In this document: piece after piece, positions 1 to 6,119 of the stretch | Position numbering within the stretch: position 1 is the first letter of the stretch | Layout of the letters: each line of letters opens with the position of its first letter | DNA from: JBBTVI01 sp038063315 | Lineage (GTDB): Bacteria; Patescibacteriota; Minisyncoccia; Sungbacterales; HO2-52-23 | DNA length: 17,476 bases | Assembly: GCA_038063315.1 (NCBI GenBank) | Contig: JBBTVI010000029.1 | Span: 1-17,476, forward strand | Direction of reading: 5' to 3' | Position numbers and translations under genes: made by a program | The notes under the pieces: generated by a model | The model's database searches: none | What the model was told of the DNA's origin: nothing | The model's input: only the letters and a program-made list of their open reading frames with translations

Positions 1-1523
1 ACGGCGGGCTTTTGGCCAAAATGCTCATTGATGCGCTTGCGAGAGACGACAAATCAAACCTTATTGATATGCTCATTCTTGTCGCCTCTCCCCAACTCGG
101 AACGCCAAAGGCCGTTCCCGGGATTCTCCACGGAGACGAACAGGAGATACCTAAAAAAATGGGATTTCTCCTGAACAAGGACACAGCCCGGGAACTCGGG
201 GAGAATATGGAAAGCGCCTATACGCTCCTGCCCTCCGGGGAATACTTTGACCGCGTTTTGGATCCGGTAATTGAATTTGACCCGGACGCGGATATTCTTG
301 ACGCATGGCGCGGCATGTACGGCAATAGCGTTAATACTGCCGGGGAACTCCATTCATTTCTTCTCGGAGATAACGGCGCGCGGCGTGAACCCGCGGCATC
401 GGACACGGATACGCCCAATGTCCTGAAAACAGGACTCCTTAGCCGTGCCACAAGCACGCAGAGCCGCCTTGACGCATGGGTTCCTCCTTCAGGCATCACC
501 GTGCATCAAATTATCGGATGGGGACTGGATACGATCCGCGGCACGCGCTACACAGAGCGAATAGAGTTTCGCTGCACCGATGATCTGGCGTTTTGTTTTG
601 ATACGCCCGTACTTGATCGCGAGCCGCTCTTCACCACAGACGGCGACAAAACAGTGGTTACGCCAAGCGCAAACGCAATGGACGGGGTGGAGACGTGGTG
701 GGTGAATTTGGATCGGTATAATACGATTTTTCGTATCAATCGTGAACACGCTGATATTCTCGAGGTCGGCCCCATTCGTAATCTCATCGCCAAAATCCTA
801 CAAGACAATCTAACCGAATTACCGTCTCATGTAACAATCCAAAAACCCAACGGAAGAAAGAATTTAAGAATATCCATCCATTCTCCCGTCTCACTCGATA
901 TTTACGACTCCTTCAATAATCATACCGGAGCATTTTCTGCTCCAGGTGTTGAATTTCAAACAATTGAGGAGCGAATCCCAAACAGTTATCATCTATCCTT
1001 CGGTGAAGGAACTTACGCGGGTCTTGATATCGCAGACCTCTACACTGTTGTTTTACGCGGGCAGGATTTCGGAACATTCACGCTGATCATCCAAGAGGTG
1101 GAAAATAACGCGGTGATTGGCGAGATGATCTACCGCGATGTACCCGTCACACCGCAGACAACCGCCACCTTCACGATTCAAACAATTGCGAGCTCCACTG
1201 CGCTTGCAATGGATATGGACGGCGACGGCGTTGTGGACACGACAATCACTCCGGGGGAGACGAACGACCCACAGCGCTATCTAGCGCTCGTCCGTCTTGC
1301 GATTGCGGATCTCGCATTGCCGCAAGGCATTATGCAGAATTTTCTTGCAAAAATTGACAATGCGCTGCTCTCCCTTGCAAGAACAAACACCAATGCCGCA
1401 ACCGGACAATTAACGGCTTTATCAAATAGCGTCAAAGCCCAAGCCGGAAAAGCATTGTCAACACATGATGCCGAGCGCGTATTGGAAATGATTGCGACAG
1501 CGCAAGGATTGTTGGTAGAATAA
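1..1523 (+). CDS. Alpha/beta-hydrolase (lipase/PGAP1-like), 5'-truncated by the window edge
   Basis: The reading frame is open from the first bases. The in-frame codons before the TTG at 12 read Gly-Gly-Leu, giving GGLLAKML, the usual sequence just after the nucleophile serine in G-x-S-x-G-G lipases, so the true start and the catalytic serine lie upstream. The preceding codon ends in AC, which fits Asn in a GHSNGG elbow. The strand after it (LILVASPQLGTPKA) is typical of lipase and PGAP1-like hydrolases. Further on come a beta-rich region (about 830-1190) resembling the C-terminal sandwich of such exported enzymes, a calcium-loop pattern D-x-D-x-D-G-x-x-D (about 1212-1238), and a helical C-terminal module (about 1270-1520) of the FIVAR-like kind. 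Likely an exported or envelope esterase or lipase acting on lipids or another ester; the substrate is unknown. The part around 780-1010 is visibly more AT-rich than the rest. Family call is firm; specificity is not. Confidence 0.85.
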   Translation, partial: GGLLAKMLIDALARDDKSNLIDMLILVASPQLGTPKAVPGILHGDEQEIPKKMGFLLNKDTARELGENMESAYTLLPSGEYFDRVLDPVIEFDPDADILDAWRGMYGNSVNTAGELHSFLLGDNGARREPAASDTDTPNVLKTGLLSRATSTQSRLDAWVPPSGITVHQIIGWGLDTIRGTRYTERIEFRCTDDLAFCFDTPVLDREPLFTTDGDKTVVTPSANAMDGVETWWVNLDRYNTIFRINREHADILEVGPIRNLIAKILQDNLTELPSHVTIQKPNGRKNLRISIHSPVSLDIYDSFNNHTGAFSAPGVEFQTIEERIPNSYHLSFGEGTYAGLDIADLYTVVLRGQDFGTFTLIIQEVENNAVIGEMIYRDVPVTPQTTATFTIQTIASSTALAMDMDGDGVVDTTITPGETNDPQRYLALVRLAIADLALPQGIMQNFLAKIDNALLSLARTNTNAATGQLTALSNSVKAQAGKALSTHDAERVLEMIATAQGLLVE

Positions 1524-1527
1524 GGGC

Positions 1528-1959
1528 ATGGGATATACAAAAGTTTTGAATCTCTTAATAATCCTTTCAATTATCGCTGTAGCGACTGGCTACATTTTGT
1601 TTTATCCTGAACAGTTTGGAATATGCATGCGTGATGTCGGCGATGAAATTTGCGGAGCACCATTAGCCCGCAATATTGGTGAGCCGTTGGTGTTGGGTGC
1701 ATTACCTATGGCTCTCATCTTCCTCATCCTCCGCTTTCTCCCTTCGCGCTATTTCTCCGCGTGGCTTAAATTCGGAACATGGTATATCCCGCTCGCGGCC
1801 GTTATCATTATCTGGGCGCCGGTCTCAGGCGGCGACATCTTCTCCTTTGACAAGGAATCCATCACCTGGTTTTTCTCCGGTCTCTATGTCGCCGTCTGCC
1901 TCACGCTCATTCTCGTCCAATTCCTGATGGGCCGCCTCCGCGGAAAAATAACAGCATAA
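1528..1959 (+). CDS. Small four-helix integral membrane protein, unknown function
   Basis: A 143-residue protein whose ATG lies 4 bases after the stop of the hydrolase gene, so the two are probably co-transcribed. Hydrophobic segments at about residues 7-26, 53-71, 84-99 and 113-135 predict four membrane helices. The first loop (27-52) holds three cysteines (C33, C42 and nearby polar residues around them), which could form a disulfide outside the cell. The C-terminus is short and basic (GRLRGKITA), fitting a cytoplasmic end. I recognise no enzymatic motif. Placement next to a lipase-like gene might mean a role in its export or membrane attachment, but that is guilt by association only. Confidence 0.75.
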   Translation: MGYTKVLNLLIILSIIAVATGYILFYPEQFGICMRDVGDEICGAPLARNIGEPLVLGALPMALIFLILRFLPSRYFSAWLKFGTWYIPLAAVIIIWAPVSGGDIFSFDKESITWFFSGLYVAVCLTLILVQFLMGRLRGKITA

Positions 1960-2040
1960 CCCACCTCCCCAACCCCTCCTTAAAAAAGGAGAGGAGACGA
2001 AGGGATTATCCCCTTCTTACGAAGGAAGGGATAAAAAGGC
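1960..2040. repeat. Repeat family A, copy 1 (palindromic, 'CCTCCCC...CTCCTT' type)
   Basis: Starts directly after the stop codon. It contains the pair CTCCTT/AAGGAG around a short A loop, then a second hairpin TCCCCTTC/GAAGGAAGGGA. The opening CCACCTCCCCA-CCCCTCCTTA matches the copy at 16101 almost base for base, and related copies lie at 5879 and 13434. Non-coding, probably a MITE- or REP-like dispersed element. It may also end transcription of the upstream pair through its hairpins, although there is no clean U-tract. Confidence 0.7.
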
Positions 2041-2114
2041 GATCCGCCGCGGCCCCGAGGAAATCAATTGGGGGAAGGGATTGATGGCGAATATATCATA
2101 CGCGTAAAACCGCA

Positions 2115-2594
2115 ATGCCATTGAGTACATCGCAAAAAAAAAGAAAAACAACGGCAAAGAAAAATGGGGCACGGATTGCAGGACGTACATGGGGCCCGGC
2201 GCGTTGCGGTTTGTGCGAGAAGAAAAGCGGCCTTACCAAGACCGCGTGCTGTAGCAACTGGATTTGCGACGATGCGGAAAATTACGTCCTTTTTTCCTAT
2301 AGGCGCAACAGCTGTTATCGGAATCACGACCGCTATACCATGTGCGCCGCGCACTCACATGAAGGGCACAAAGGAGACTGGAAAACCTGCCAGAAGTGCG
2401 CGAAGGATTATGAGACAGAGATGTACGTCTGGTACGGAACGAACGAGTATAATTTTGAAAAACTCCCCAATCCGCCGTCCTATAAGCCGACGCACTGCGT
2501 GCGGTGTAAACGTATTATCCGGTTGGGTGAAGACGGCTATGCCTATTCAGACAAGGGATACGAATGCGATCGCTGCAGTCCAATTCCGCAATAA
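2115..2594 (+). CDS. Conserved Cys/His-rich putative zinc-binding protein
   Basis: A 159-residue protein. After a short Lys-rich start (residues 8-20) comes a dense set of metal-ligand pairs: C31/C34, C45/C46, C51, C67, H71, C77, H80, H82, H85, C92/C95, then a conserved-looking block with METEMYVWYGTNEYNFEKL-like wording (100-117), and a final treble-clef-like unit C128/C131...C151/C154. The spacing suggests three or more zinc sites. The pattern looks like a family of uncharacterised bacterial proteins I have seen annotated only as hypothetical, so I give no function; nucleic-acid or protein binding is the usual role of such folds. The start is the first ATG in frame and no convincing ribosome binding site precedes it. 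No hydrophobic segment, so cytoplasmic. Confidence 0.7.
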   Translation: MPLSTSQKKRKTTAKKNGARIAGRTWGPARCGLCEKKSGLTKTACCSNWICDDAENYVLFSYRRNSCYRNHDRYTMCAAHSHEGHKGDWKTCQKCAKDYETEMYVWYGTNEYNFEKLPNPPSYKPTHCVRCKRIIRLGEDGYAYSDKGYECDRCSPIPQ

Positions 2595-2764
2595 TTGCTG
2601 AGAGACGCAATATGTTTTTCCCCGTTTCTTGAAGAGTGCATCAAAAAGCGACGGTCATGGCCGGAGGAAAGATGATTTCTTCTTTTCAATTGCATTATAG
2701 ATCTCACTATGATAACATCTTCATATATGGCAATAACGCAGACGAAACAAATTAAGGATATTGC

Positions 2765-2787
2765 TCGATGTCTCAAGTTTTTTTATT
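2765..2787. repeat. 23-bp perfect direct repeat, left copy, before hicB
   Basis: Identical over 23 bases to 3322-3344. The core is GATGTCTCAAG followed by seven T and ATT. The right copy forms the 3' half of an intrinsic terminator, while this left copy has no matching GAGACATC arm immediately before it. The pair encloses exactly the hicB-hicA genes. Confidence 0.85.
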
Positions 2788-2818
2788 TTCCAAAACAACA
2801 TTCGTATTGCGTTCCCCA

Positions 2819-2824
2819 TATAAT
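2819..2824 (+). promoter_or_regulatory. -10 hexamer of the hicBA promoter
   Basis: A perfect TATAAT lies 17 bases before the hicB ATG. No good -35 hexamer is visible at the standard distance. Transcription would begin near 2831, leaving a leader of about 11 bases with no Shine-Dalgarno sequence. Confidence 0.5.
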
Positions 2825-2841
2825 TGCAGTATTATCAAGCC

Positions 2842-3060
2842 ATGTATCGCTTCACCACAATCATCACAAAAGAGGATAAATGGTATGTTGCGCGTTGCGT
2901 TGAATTGGGCGTCGTCAGCCAGGGCAAAACAGTTGAAAACGCGGAGGACAATCTGAAAGAAGCCGTCGCATTATATATGGAAGACAATCCCGCATCAAAA
3001 AAGCAGCTCCGGCACAAAGTTGCTCCGCTGTTGACGACGCTTGAATTGGAACGTGTCTAA
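2842..3060 (+). CDS. hicB: HicB-type antitoxin, short form
   Basis: A 72-residue protein (from MYRFTTIITK) with the HicB/UPF0150 pattern: an N-terminal beta strand, then W-Y-V-A-R-C-V-E-L-G around residues 14-23, G28-K-T with a following helix ENAEDNLKEAVALYMED. This is the partial RNase-H-like fold that blocks HicA. It is the short form, lacking the C-terminal helix-turn-helix or ribbon-helix-helix found in many HicBs, so autoregulation would need another route. I chose ATG 2842 over an upstream TTG at 2824 because the TTG overlaps the TATAAT. Its end overlaps hicA by 8 bases, implying translational coupling. Gene order is antitoxin first, the reverse of the classical E. coli hicAB order. 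Confidence 0.85.
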   Translation: MYRFTTIITKEDKWYVARCVELGVVSQGKTVENAEDNLKEAVALYMEDNPASKKQLRHKVAPLLTTLELERV

Positions 3061-3277
3061 AATCCTTTCGGGAAAACAAGTCATCAAAATCTTATGCCGA
3101 GAATTCGGCTTTTATTTTGCGTCGCAAAAAGGCAGCCATGTGAAATTGTCCAAAAAGGAAGCGGGTAGAGAGATCATCACAATCGTTCCTCTCCATAAAG
3201 AATTGGCGCCGGGAACGCTCCGCGGCGTTTTAGAACTTGCCAAGGTGGACGAAAAAGAATTTTGGGATAAGCAGTAG
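3053..3277 (+). CDS. hicA: HicA-type mRNA interferase toxin
   Basis: A 74-residue protein with the double-stranded-RNA-binding-like HicA fold: SKILSGKQVIKIL, then F-x-x-QKGSHVKL with the catalytic histidine at about residue 29, and the strand ITIVPLHKELAPGTLRGVLELA. The GTG at 3053 is the likely start because it gives the usual HicA opening (M)SKILSGK; a TTG at 3041 is the alternative. HicA cleaves mRNA in a ribosome-independent way and is neutralised by HicB, here encoded just upstream. Both genes look more AT-rich than their neighbours, consistent with acquisition by transfer. All core features are present, so it is probably active. Confidence 0.88.
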   Translation: MSKILSGKQVIKILCREFGFYFASQKGSHVKLSKKEAGREIITIVPLHKELAPGTLRGVLELAKVDEKEFWDKQ

Positions 3278-3309
3278 CAATAGCCCATCAGAAATCTACA
3301 TACAGCAAC

Positions 3310-3344
3310 GAGACATCTTCATCGATGTCTCAAGTTTTTTTATT
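3310..3344 (+). terminator. Intrinsic terminator after hicA; 3' half is the right copy of the 23-bp repeat
   Basis: An 8-bp perfect stem GAGACATC / GATGTCTC with a six-base loop TTCATC, followed by AAG and seven T. It lies 33 bases after the hicA stop. The segment 3322-3344 repeats 2765-2787 exactly. Confidence 0.85.
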
Positions 3345-3373
3345 GGGGCCCGCATGACACCAAAAGCCAAAAA

Positions 3374-3456
3374 TCTAGACCCCCGCCGGAGTTTACCCTG
3401 AGCGCAGTCGAAAGGCGTGGGTGACAAAAAAACTGCATTATTCACAAAATTCAAAA
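3374..3456. repeat. Repeat family E, copy 1 (right-hand flank of the FN3 gene in its own orientation)
   Basis: Shares GACCCCCGCC, GGGTGACA, a run of A, TGCATTATTCA and CAAA-TTCAA with 4772-4830. This copy carries an extra internal piece (CCCTGAGCGCAGTCGAAAG) related to the 'GAGCGAAGTCGA' type of dispersed repeat. Direct orientation relative to the second copy. Confidence 0.65.
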
Positions 3457-3484
3457 ACAGTCCCGGGCGCCCGGGACTGTTTTT
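3453..3484 (-). terminator. Perfect 32-bp palindrome, terminator of the FN3 gene
   Basis: AAAAACAGTCCCGGG and its exact complement meet at a central CG; A-runs and T-runs flank the GC-rich stem on both sides, so it can stop transcription in both directions. It lies 23 bases past the stop of the minus-strand FN3 gene. Confidence 0.85.
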
Positions 3485-3507
3485 GGCACATGCCAGAATG
3501 CGGTGAT

Positions 3508-4638
3508 TCAGGGAATCGTCGCGGTTGCGGTGTTGGAATACCCGGAGTTTCCGATGATATTGAATGCGCGCGTGCGGTAATAGTAGGTTCCGGATGCGAG
3601 AGGGCCGTCGGTGTAAAAGTTGACGCCCAACGTAGTGGAGGCCACCTCCGAGAAATTCATACCGTCCGTACCGCGCTCAATCCCGAATCCGTCTTCGTTG
3701 GTCGAATTGTCCGTCCACTGAAGATTGACCGATGTGGTCGCGACGGATGCGAGGAGATTCGACGGCGCGTTGGGCGCATTCGCGTAGGTAATCGCGTAAT
3801 CGGCATTGGTGTATGCGGAGTTTCCGCCGGTATTGAAGGCGCGTACACGATAATAGTACGTTTGATCCGCACTGACACTGGTATCGCTATACGACGTCGT
3901 ATTCGCGGTCGTGGAAGCAATCTGATTCCACGGGCCGAACTGGCTGTTTGTACTCCGCTCGATCTGAAATCCGTCCTCGTTGGTCGAATTATCGCTCCAG
4001 GAAAGATCGTTTCGCGAAGACGACACGTTCACCGCATTGAGATTGGAGGGAGCTACAAGAGCTGTGTAAGTAACAAAAACCGCAATGCGGCCGAGGCGCG
4101 CGCCGCGATTGCCGCTTGCCAGCTCCGCCCCGACCTCAAGCGTTGTTCCGGCACCTTTGTCCGTGTCCAACCCGCTAAATGATGTCGTCGCAAGCCCCAC
4201 CGGCGTTGTTCCCGTCAGGGCATATGCGCCCGCGTCCGCGCTGTCCGCGCCGTTCAACCGATAAAAGACGTGCATGACGCTCGATCCGCCGCCGCTTGAT
4301 TTATTACGGGACGCGCACGGCGCCACATCAAGCGCCGTAATCGTCGCGCCGTTCGGAACGGACGAGAGGTTGACGCCGTAGGAGTCGCGGGCGCCGACCG
4401 TATTGGTGGAGTTGTAATCCGTGGTGCCGTTACAGACCGACTCATCAACCATCGTGTAGTGTGTTGTGCCGGTCTTCGGTATCCAGGCTGTATACGCGCC
4501 ATCCGAGACCGGCAGAAGAGCGCTTGTCGTATCAGCCGCCGCGAGATACCAGAAAAAGACAAGCGACGCGAGAGCGACAACGCCCGACAAAACAATAAAC
4601 AGAAAGCCATTACGCTTTAATGTAATAATCTGTTGCAT
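3508..4638 (-). CDS. Membrane-anchored surface protein with two fibronectin type III domains
   Basis: A 376-residue protein. A basic start (MQQIITLKRN) and one hydrophobic segment (about 12-35) form a signal anchor. Residues 45-192 form a beta-rich domain (DGAYTAWIP..., NGATITALDVA..., RLGRIAVFVTY) that I cannot name but that resembles jelly-roll-like domains of exported proteins; it has two cysteines (C69, C108) that could pair. Two FN3 domains follow at about 195-284 and 288-376. Both carry W-S/T-D-N-S-T-N-E-D-G-F...I-E-R and T-Y-Y-Y-R-x-R-A-F-N, so they arose by duplication. The protein probably sits outside the cell as an adhesin or binding protein. It is transcribed alone, opposite to its neighbours, with its own terminator, and lies between two copies of repeat E. 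Confidence 0.85.
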   Translation of the reverse strand: MQQIITLKRNGFLFIVLSGVVALASLVFFWYLAAADTTSALLPVSDGAYTAWIPKTGTTHYTMVDESVCNGTTDYNSTNTVGARDSYGVNLSSVPNGATITALDVAPCASRNKSSGGGSSVMHVFYRLNGADSADAGAYALTGTTPVGLATTSFSGLDTDKGAGTTLEVGAELASGNRGARLGRIAVFVTYTALVAPSNLNAVNVSSSRNDLSWSDNSTNEDGFQIERSTNSQFGPWNQIASTTANTTSYSDTSVSADQTYYYRVRAFNTGGNSAYTNADYAITYANAPNAPSNLLASVATTSVNLQWTDNSTNEDGFGIERGTDGMNFSEVASTTLGVNFYTDGPLASGTYYYRTRAFNIIGNSGYSNTATATIP

Positions 4639-4695
4639 AAGATATGTTAAATCGCACTGCTATTATTTTATTTTTCGACCTTTACGCACCAACAA

Positions 4696-4724
4696 AGTAT
4701 ACCATACCGCCGCCGTACTCATAA
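4696..4724 (-). promoter_or_regulatory. Probable promoter of the FN3 gene
   Basis: On the minus strand TATACT (4696-4701) is preceded by 17 bases and TTATGA (4719-4724). The -10 matches 5 of 6, the -35 only 3 of 6. The leader would be about 50 bases. Confidence 0.4.
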
Positions 4725-4732
4725 AAAATTCG

Positions 4733-4757
4733 ATTTACGAGGTAAAACCTCGTAAAT
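4733..4757. repeat. 11-bp perfect inverted repeat with GAGGT-AAA-ACCTC core
   Basis: ATTTACGAGGT, a three-base AAA loop, and ACCTCGTAAAT. It sits just upstream of the FN3 promoter and could be an operator. Its core resembles the palindrome at 13526-13540 (GGAGGTTAAACCTCC). Confidence 0.6.
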
Positions 4758-4771
4758 TTTATAAACCATAA

Positions 4772-4830
4772 CCTGGACCCCCGCCTCCGCGGGGGTGACA
4801 CAAAAAATGCATTATTCATCAAACTCAAGT
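4772..4830. repeat. Repeat family E, copy 2
   Basis: Direct-orientation relative of 3374-3456. It holds a complete hairpin CCCCCGC-CTCC-GCGGGGG that is broken in copy 1, followed by GTGACA, A-run and TGCATTATTCA. Confidence 0.65.
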
Positions 4831-4838
4831 TATCCACA
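4830..4838 (+). promoter_or_regulatory. Consensus DnaA box
   Basis: TTATCCACA matches the strong DnaA-box consensus exactly. It ends one base before the TTGACA of the next promoter. I saw no second perfect box nearby, so this is more likely a regulatory site (or chance) than an origin. Confidence 0.4.
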
Positions 4839-4839
4839 G

Positions 4840-4867
4840 TTGACAAGAGCAGGCGGTTCTATAAACT
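4840..4867 (+). promoter_or_regulatory. Promoter of the candidate small RNA
   Basis: A perfect -35 TTGACA (4840-4845). The -10 is either TAAACT (4862-4867, spacer 16) or TATAAA (4860-4865, spacer 14). This is the strongest -35 element in the window. Confidence 0.5.
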
Positions 4868-4872
4868 GGAGA

Positions 4873-4995
4873 AATCGTAAAAATAAAATGAAGTCCCGCA
4901 GGGAAACCGGGGCCGGAACGAAAAGGTGCTAAGCGCGCGCTGCGGGATAACCGACAGACCAACCATTCGCTGATTTTTCAGTGGTGGTTTTTTGT
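4873..4995 (+). ncRNA. Candidate structured small RNA, unknown family
   Basis: About 120 bases between a promoter and an intrinsic terminator, with no plausible protein. The body closes with an 8-bp stem TCCCGCAG (4894-4901) / CTGCGGGA (4940-4947) around a GC-rich interior containing CCGGGGCCGG and GGTGCTAAGC. The terminator hairpin (4961-4973 with 4978-4989, one bulge) is followed by T-runs. I compared it with conserved pieces of RNase P RNA, tmRNA, SRP RNA, 6S RNA and common riboswitches and found no match. The 3' boundary is well supported; the 5' end depends on the promoter call. Confidence 0.45.
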
Positions 4996-4999
4996 TTGG
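4961..4999 (+). terminator. Intrinsic terminator of the candidate small RNA
   Basis: A stem with one bulge and a TTTT loop (AACCA...CTGA / TCAG...TGGTT), followed by six T and then a further T-rich stretch. Confidence 0.6.
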
Positions 5000-5083
5000 C
5001 TATTTTTTCCGGGACGACGCCGCGCCAGCGGCTGACACGGCATCGCCTCGGAATCAACGAGGAATAAAGGTCGGAAAAACGCG

Positions 5084-5143
5084 GACATTTTGTTCTGTGG
5101 CATCTCGCTAGAGATGCGCCCTTAAGGGGCAGAAGAAAATGTC
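5084..5143. repeat. Three-way-junction palindrome
   Basis: Outer arms GACATTTT-G-TTCTG (5084-5097) and CAGAA-G-AAAATGTC (5130-5143) pair except for one G/G mismatch. Inside sit two hairpins, GCATCTC-GCTA-GAGATGC (5100-5117) and GCCC-TTAAG-GGGC (5118-5130). On the minus strand the outer stem runs into GCGTTTTT, which would act as a terminator; on the plus strand it lies just upstream of the -10 of the next gene. The stretch 5000-5083 also holds two small hairpins (GCCGC/GCGGC and CCTCG/CGAGG) and nothing else I can name. Confidence 0.6.
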
Positions 5144-5150
5144 GGCGCAG

Positions 5151-5156
5151 TATACT
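5151..5156 (+). promoter_or_regulatory. -10 hexamer for the Gly/Asp-rich repeat protein gene
   Basis: TATACT lies 20 bases before the ATG at 5177, right after the three-way-junction palindrome. No good -35 is visible. AGTATACT is self-complementary, so it could also serve the minus strand. Confidence 0.4.
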
Positions 5157-5176
5157 AAAAAAATAATTCATATCCT

Positions 5177-5848
5177 ATGATCGCACAAAAAATTATTGCA
5201 TCAGCGGCAATCCTGTCCACGGCGGCATTCGGCCTTCCGGTGCTCGCCTGGCACTCGGATGATGTGACCGTGACCAACGATAACGGCGCGGAGGTCATCA
5301 ATGAGGTCGTGGCGGTTGCCTCAACCGGCTACAACAGCGCGAGTGGCGGAAACGCAAACGCCGGAAACGGCGGAGATGTGACGGATTCCGACGATGACAA
5401 CATGGGCGGCAACGGCGGAATGTCGGGCAGCGGCGGCCGCGGAGGCAGCGTTGATACCGGCAACGCCGACGTGCGCGTCAACGTGACCAACGACGTCAAC
5501 TATAACGAGACCGACGTTGATACCTGCGGCTGCGCGGATGAACACGAGGAGGAAGAAGAGTGGTGGGAGCATGGCGACGGCGACGTTGACGTCCATAACT
5601 CCAACGGCGCATTCGTCGGCAACGGCGTTGCGGCAGTGGCTGACACAGGCCTCAACTGGACGGACGGCGGAGACGCTGACGCCGGAAACGGCGGCGACGT
5701 GGACAGCTCGGACGACGAGAATGTGGGAGGAAACGGCGGTGATTCGGAAAATGGCGGGAACGGCGGAGACGTCGTGACGGGCAACGGCTCGGCGCGCGTT
5801 GACATCGTCAACCTTGTCAACACCAACATCACCCGCGTCCGGCACTAA
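5177..5848 (+). CDS. Exported Gly/Asn/Asp-rich protein made of two 86-residue repeats
   Basis: A 223-residue protein. A signal peptide occupies residues 1-24 (…GLPVLA before W25). The rest is two repeats, about 30-115 and 137-222, that align without gaps: each runs N-x-NGA…VAVA-x-TG-x-N…GG-x-A-x-AGNGGDV…SDD-x-N-x-GGNGG…TGN…V-x-N-x-VN-x-N-x-T. Between them is a hinge (116-136) with C117 and C119, five glutamates in a row and two tryptophans. The composition is extremely acidic and glycine-rich with almost no Lys, suggesting an extended surface or matrix protein that may bind calcium; this is inference. The TGN…VN…N-T half-repeat also recurs in the next gene, so the two are related. The ATG has no Shine-Dalgarno sequence and is preceded by ATAATTCATATCC, a piece of repeat C. 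Confidence 0.8.
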   Translation: MIAQKIIASAAILSTAAFGLPVLAWHSDDVTVTNDNGAEVINEVVAVASTGYNSASGGNANAGNGGDVTDSDDDNMGGNGGMSGSGGRGGSVDTGNADVRVNVTNDVNYNETDVDTCGCADEHEEEEEWWEHGDGDVDVHNSNGAFVGNGVAAVADTGLNWTDGGDADAGNGGDVDSSDDENVGGNGGDSENGGNGGDVVTGNGSARVDIVNLVNTNITRVRH

Positions 5849-5878
5849 AACGCACTGAAGGAACGGGAGTGGTTTTTG

Positions 5879-5958
5879 AAAAATCCCCCTTAATCCCCCT
5901 TTTCCAAAGGGGGAAGCATTCTCCTCCCTTTAACAAAGGGAGGGTGAAAGGGATTTTT
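5879..5958. repeat. Repeat family A, copy 2
   Basis: AAAATCCCCCTTAATCCCCC begins it and GGGTGAAAGGGATTTTTA closes it, giving long complementary ends. Inside are TTTCCAAAGGGGGAA and CTCCCTTTAACAAAGGGAG hairpins. It fills most of the gap between the two repeat-protein genes. Confidence 0.7.
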
Positions 5959-6039
5959 AACCCTATTCCATTCCCGCCTTCGGGCAAGACGGCGTTCCGT
6001 TTCTATGGGGCCGTTTTGCGCGAGGGAACCCAGAGACAA

Positions 6040-6106
6040 TGAATTATGGGGCTTGTATTATGAATTATGGGAGTTTGTTTCCATAATACATAATTCATAT
6101 CCCATA
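6040..6106. repeat. Repeat family C, copy 1 (AT-rich palindrome)
   Basis: Two direct GAATTATGG units (6040s and 6062-6070), then a loop and CCATAATACATAATTCATAT (6081-6100). The arms flanking the loop 6071-6080 pair over about 14 bp with one mismatch. Bases 6081-6104 are the exact reverse complement of 9427-9450. It ends 14-18 bases before the ATG at 6120. Confidence 0.8.
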
Positions 6107-6119
6107 CTTCTATCGTATT

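Noticed and set aside
3421..4182. Long plus-strand open frame opposite the FN3 gene
   Set aside because: It is antisense to a clear FN3-domain gene, has Arg/Val/Ile-rich shadow composition and no recognisable domain.
4830..4838. Chromosomal replication origin
   Set aside because: Only one perfect DnaA box, no AT-rich unwinding region with several boxes, and no dnaA, dnaN or rpmH nearby.
4873..5160. RNase P RNA, tmRNA, SRP RNA or a known riboswitch
   Set aside because: Some short words look similar (GAAAAGGTGC…, CCACAGAA), but the conserved RNase P, tmRNA and SRP cores are missing on both strands.
4929..5171. 80-codon minus-strand frame in the small-RNA region
   Set aside because: It overlaps the terminator and hairpin structures and has no family resemblance; the region behaves as RNA-coding or regulatory DNA.
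5321..5845. Minus-strand frame over the Gly/Asp-rich gene
   Set aside because: Ala/Val-rich mirror of the GGC/GAC repeats on the plus strand; no start context or domain.
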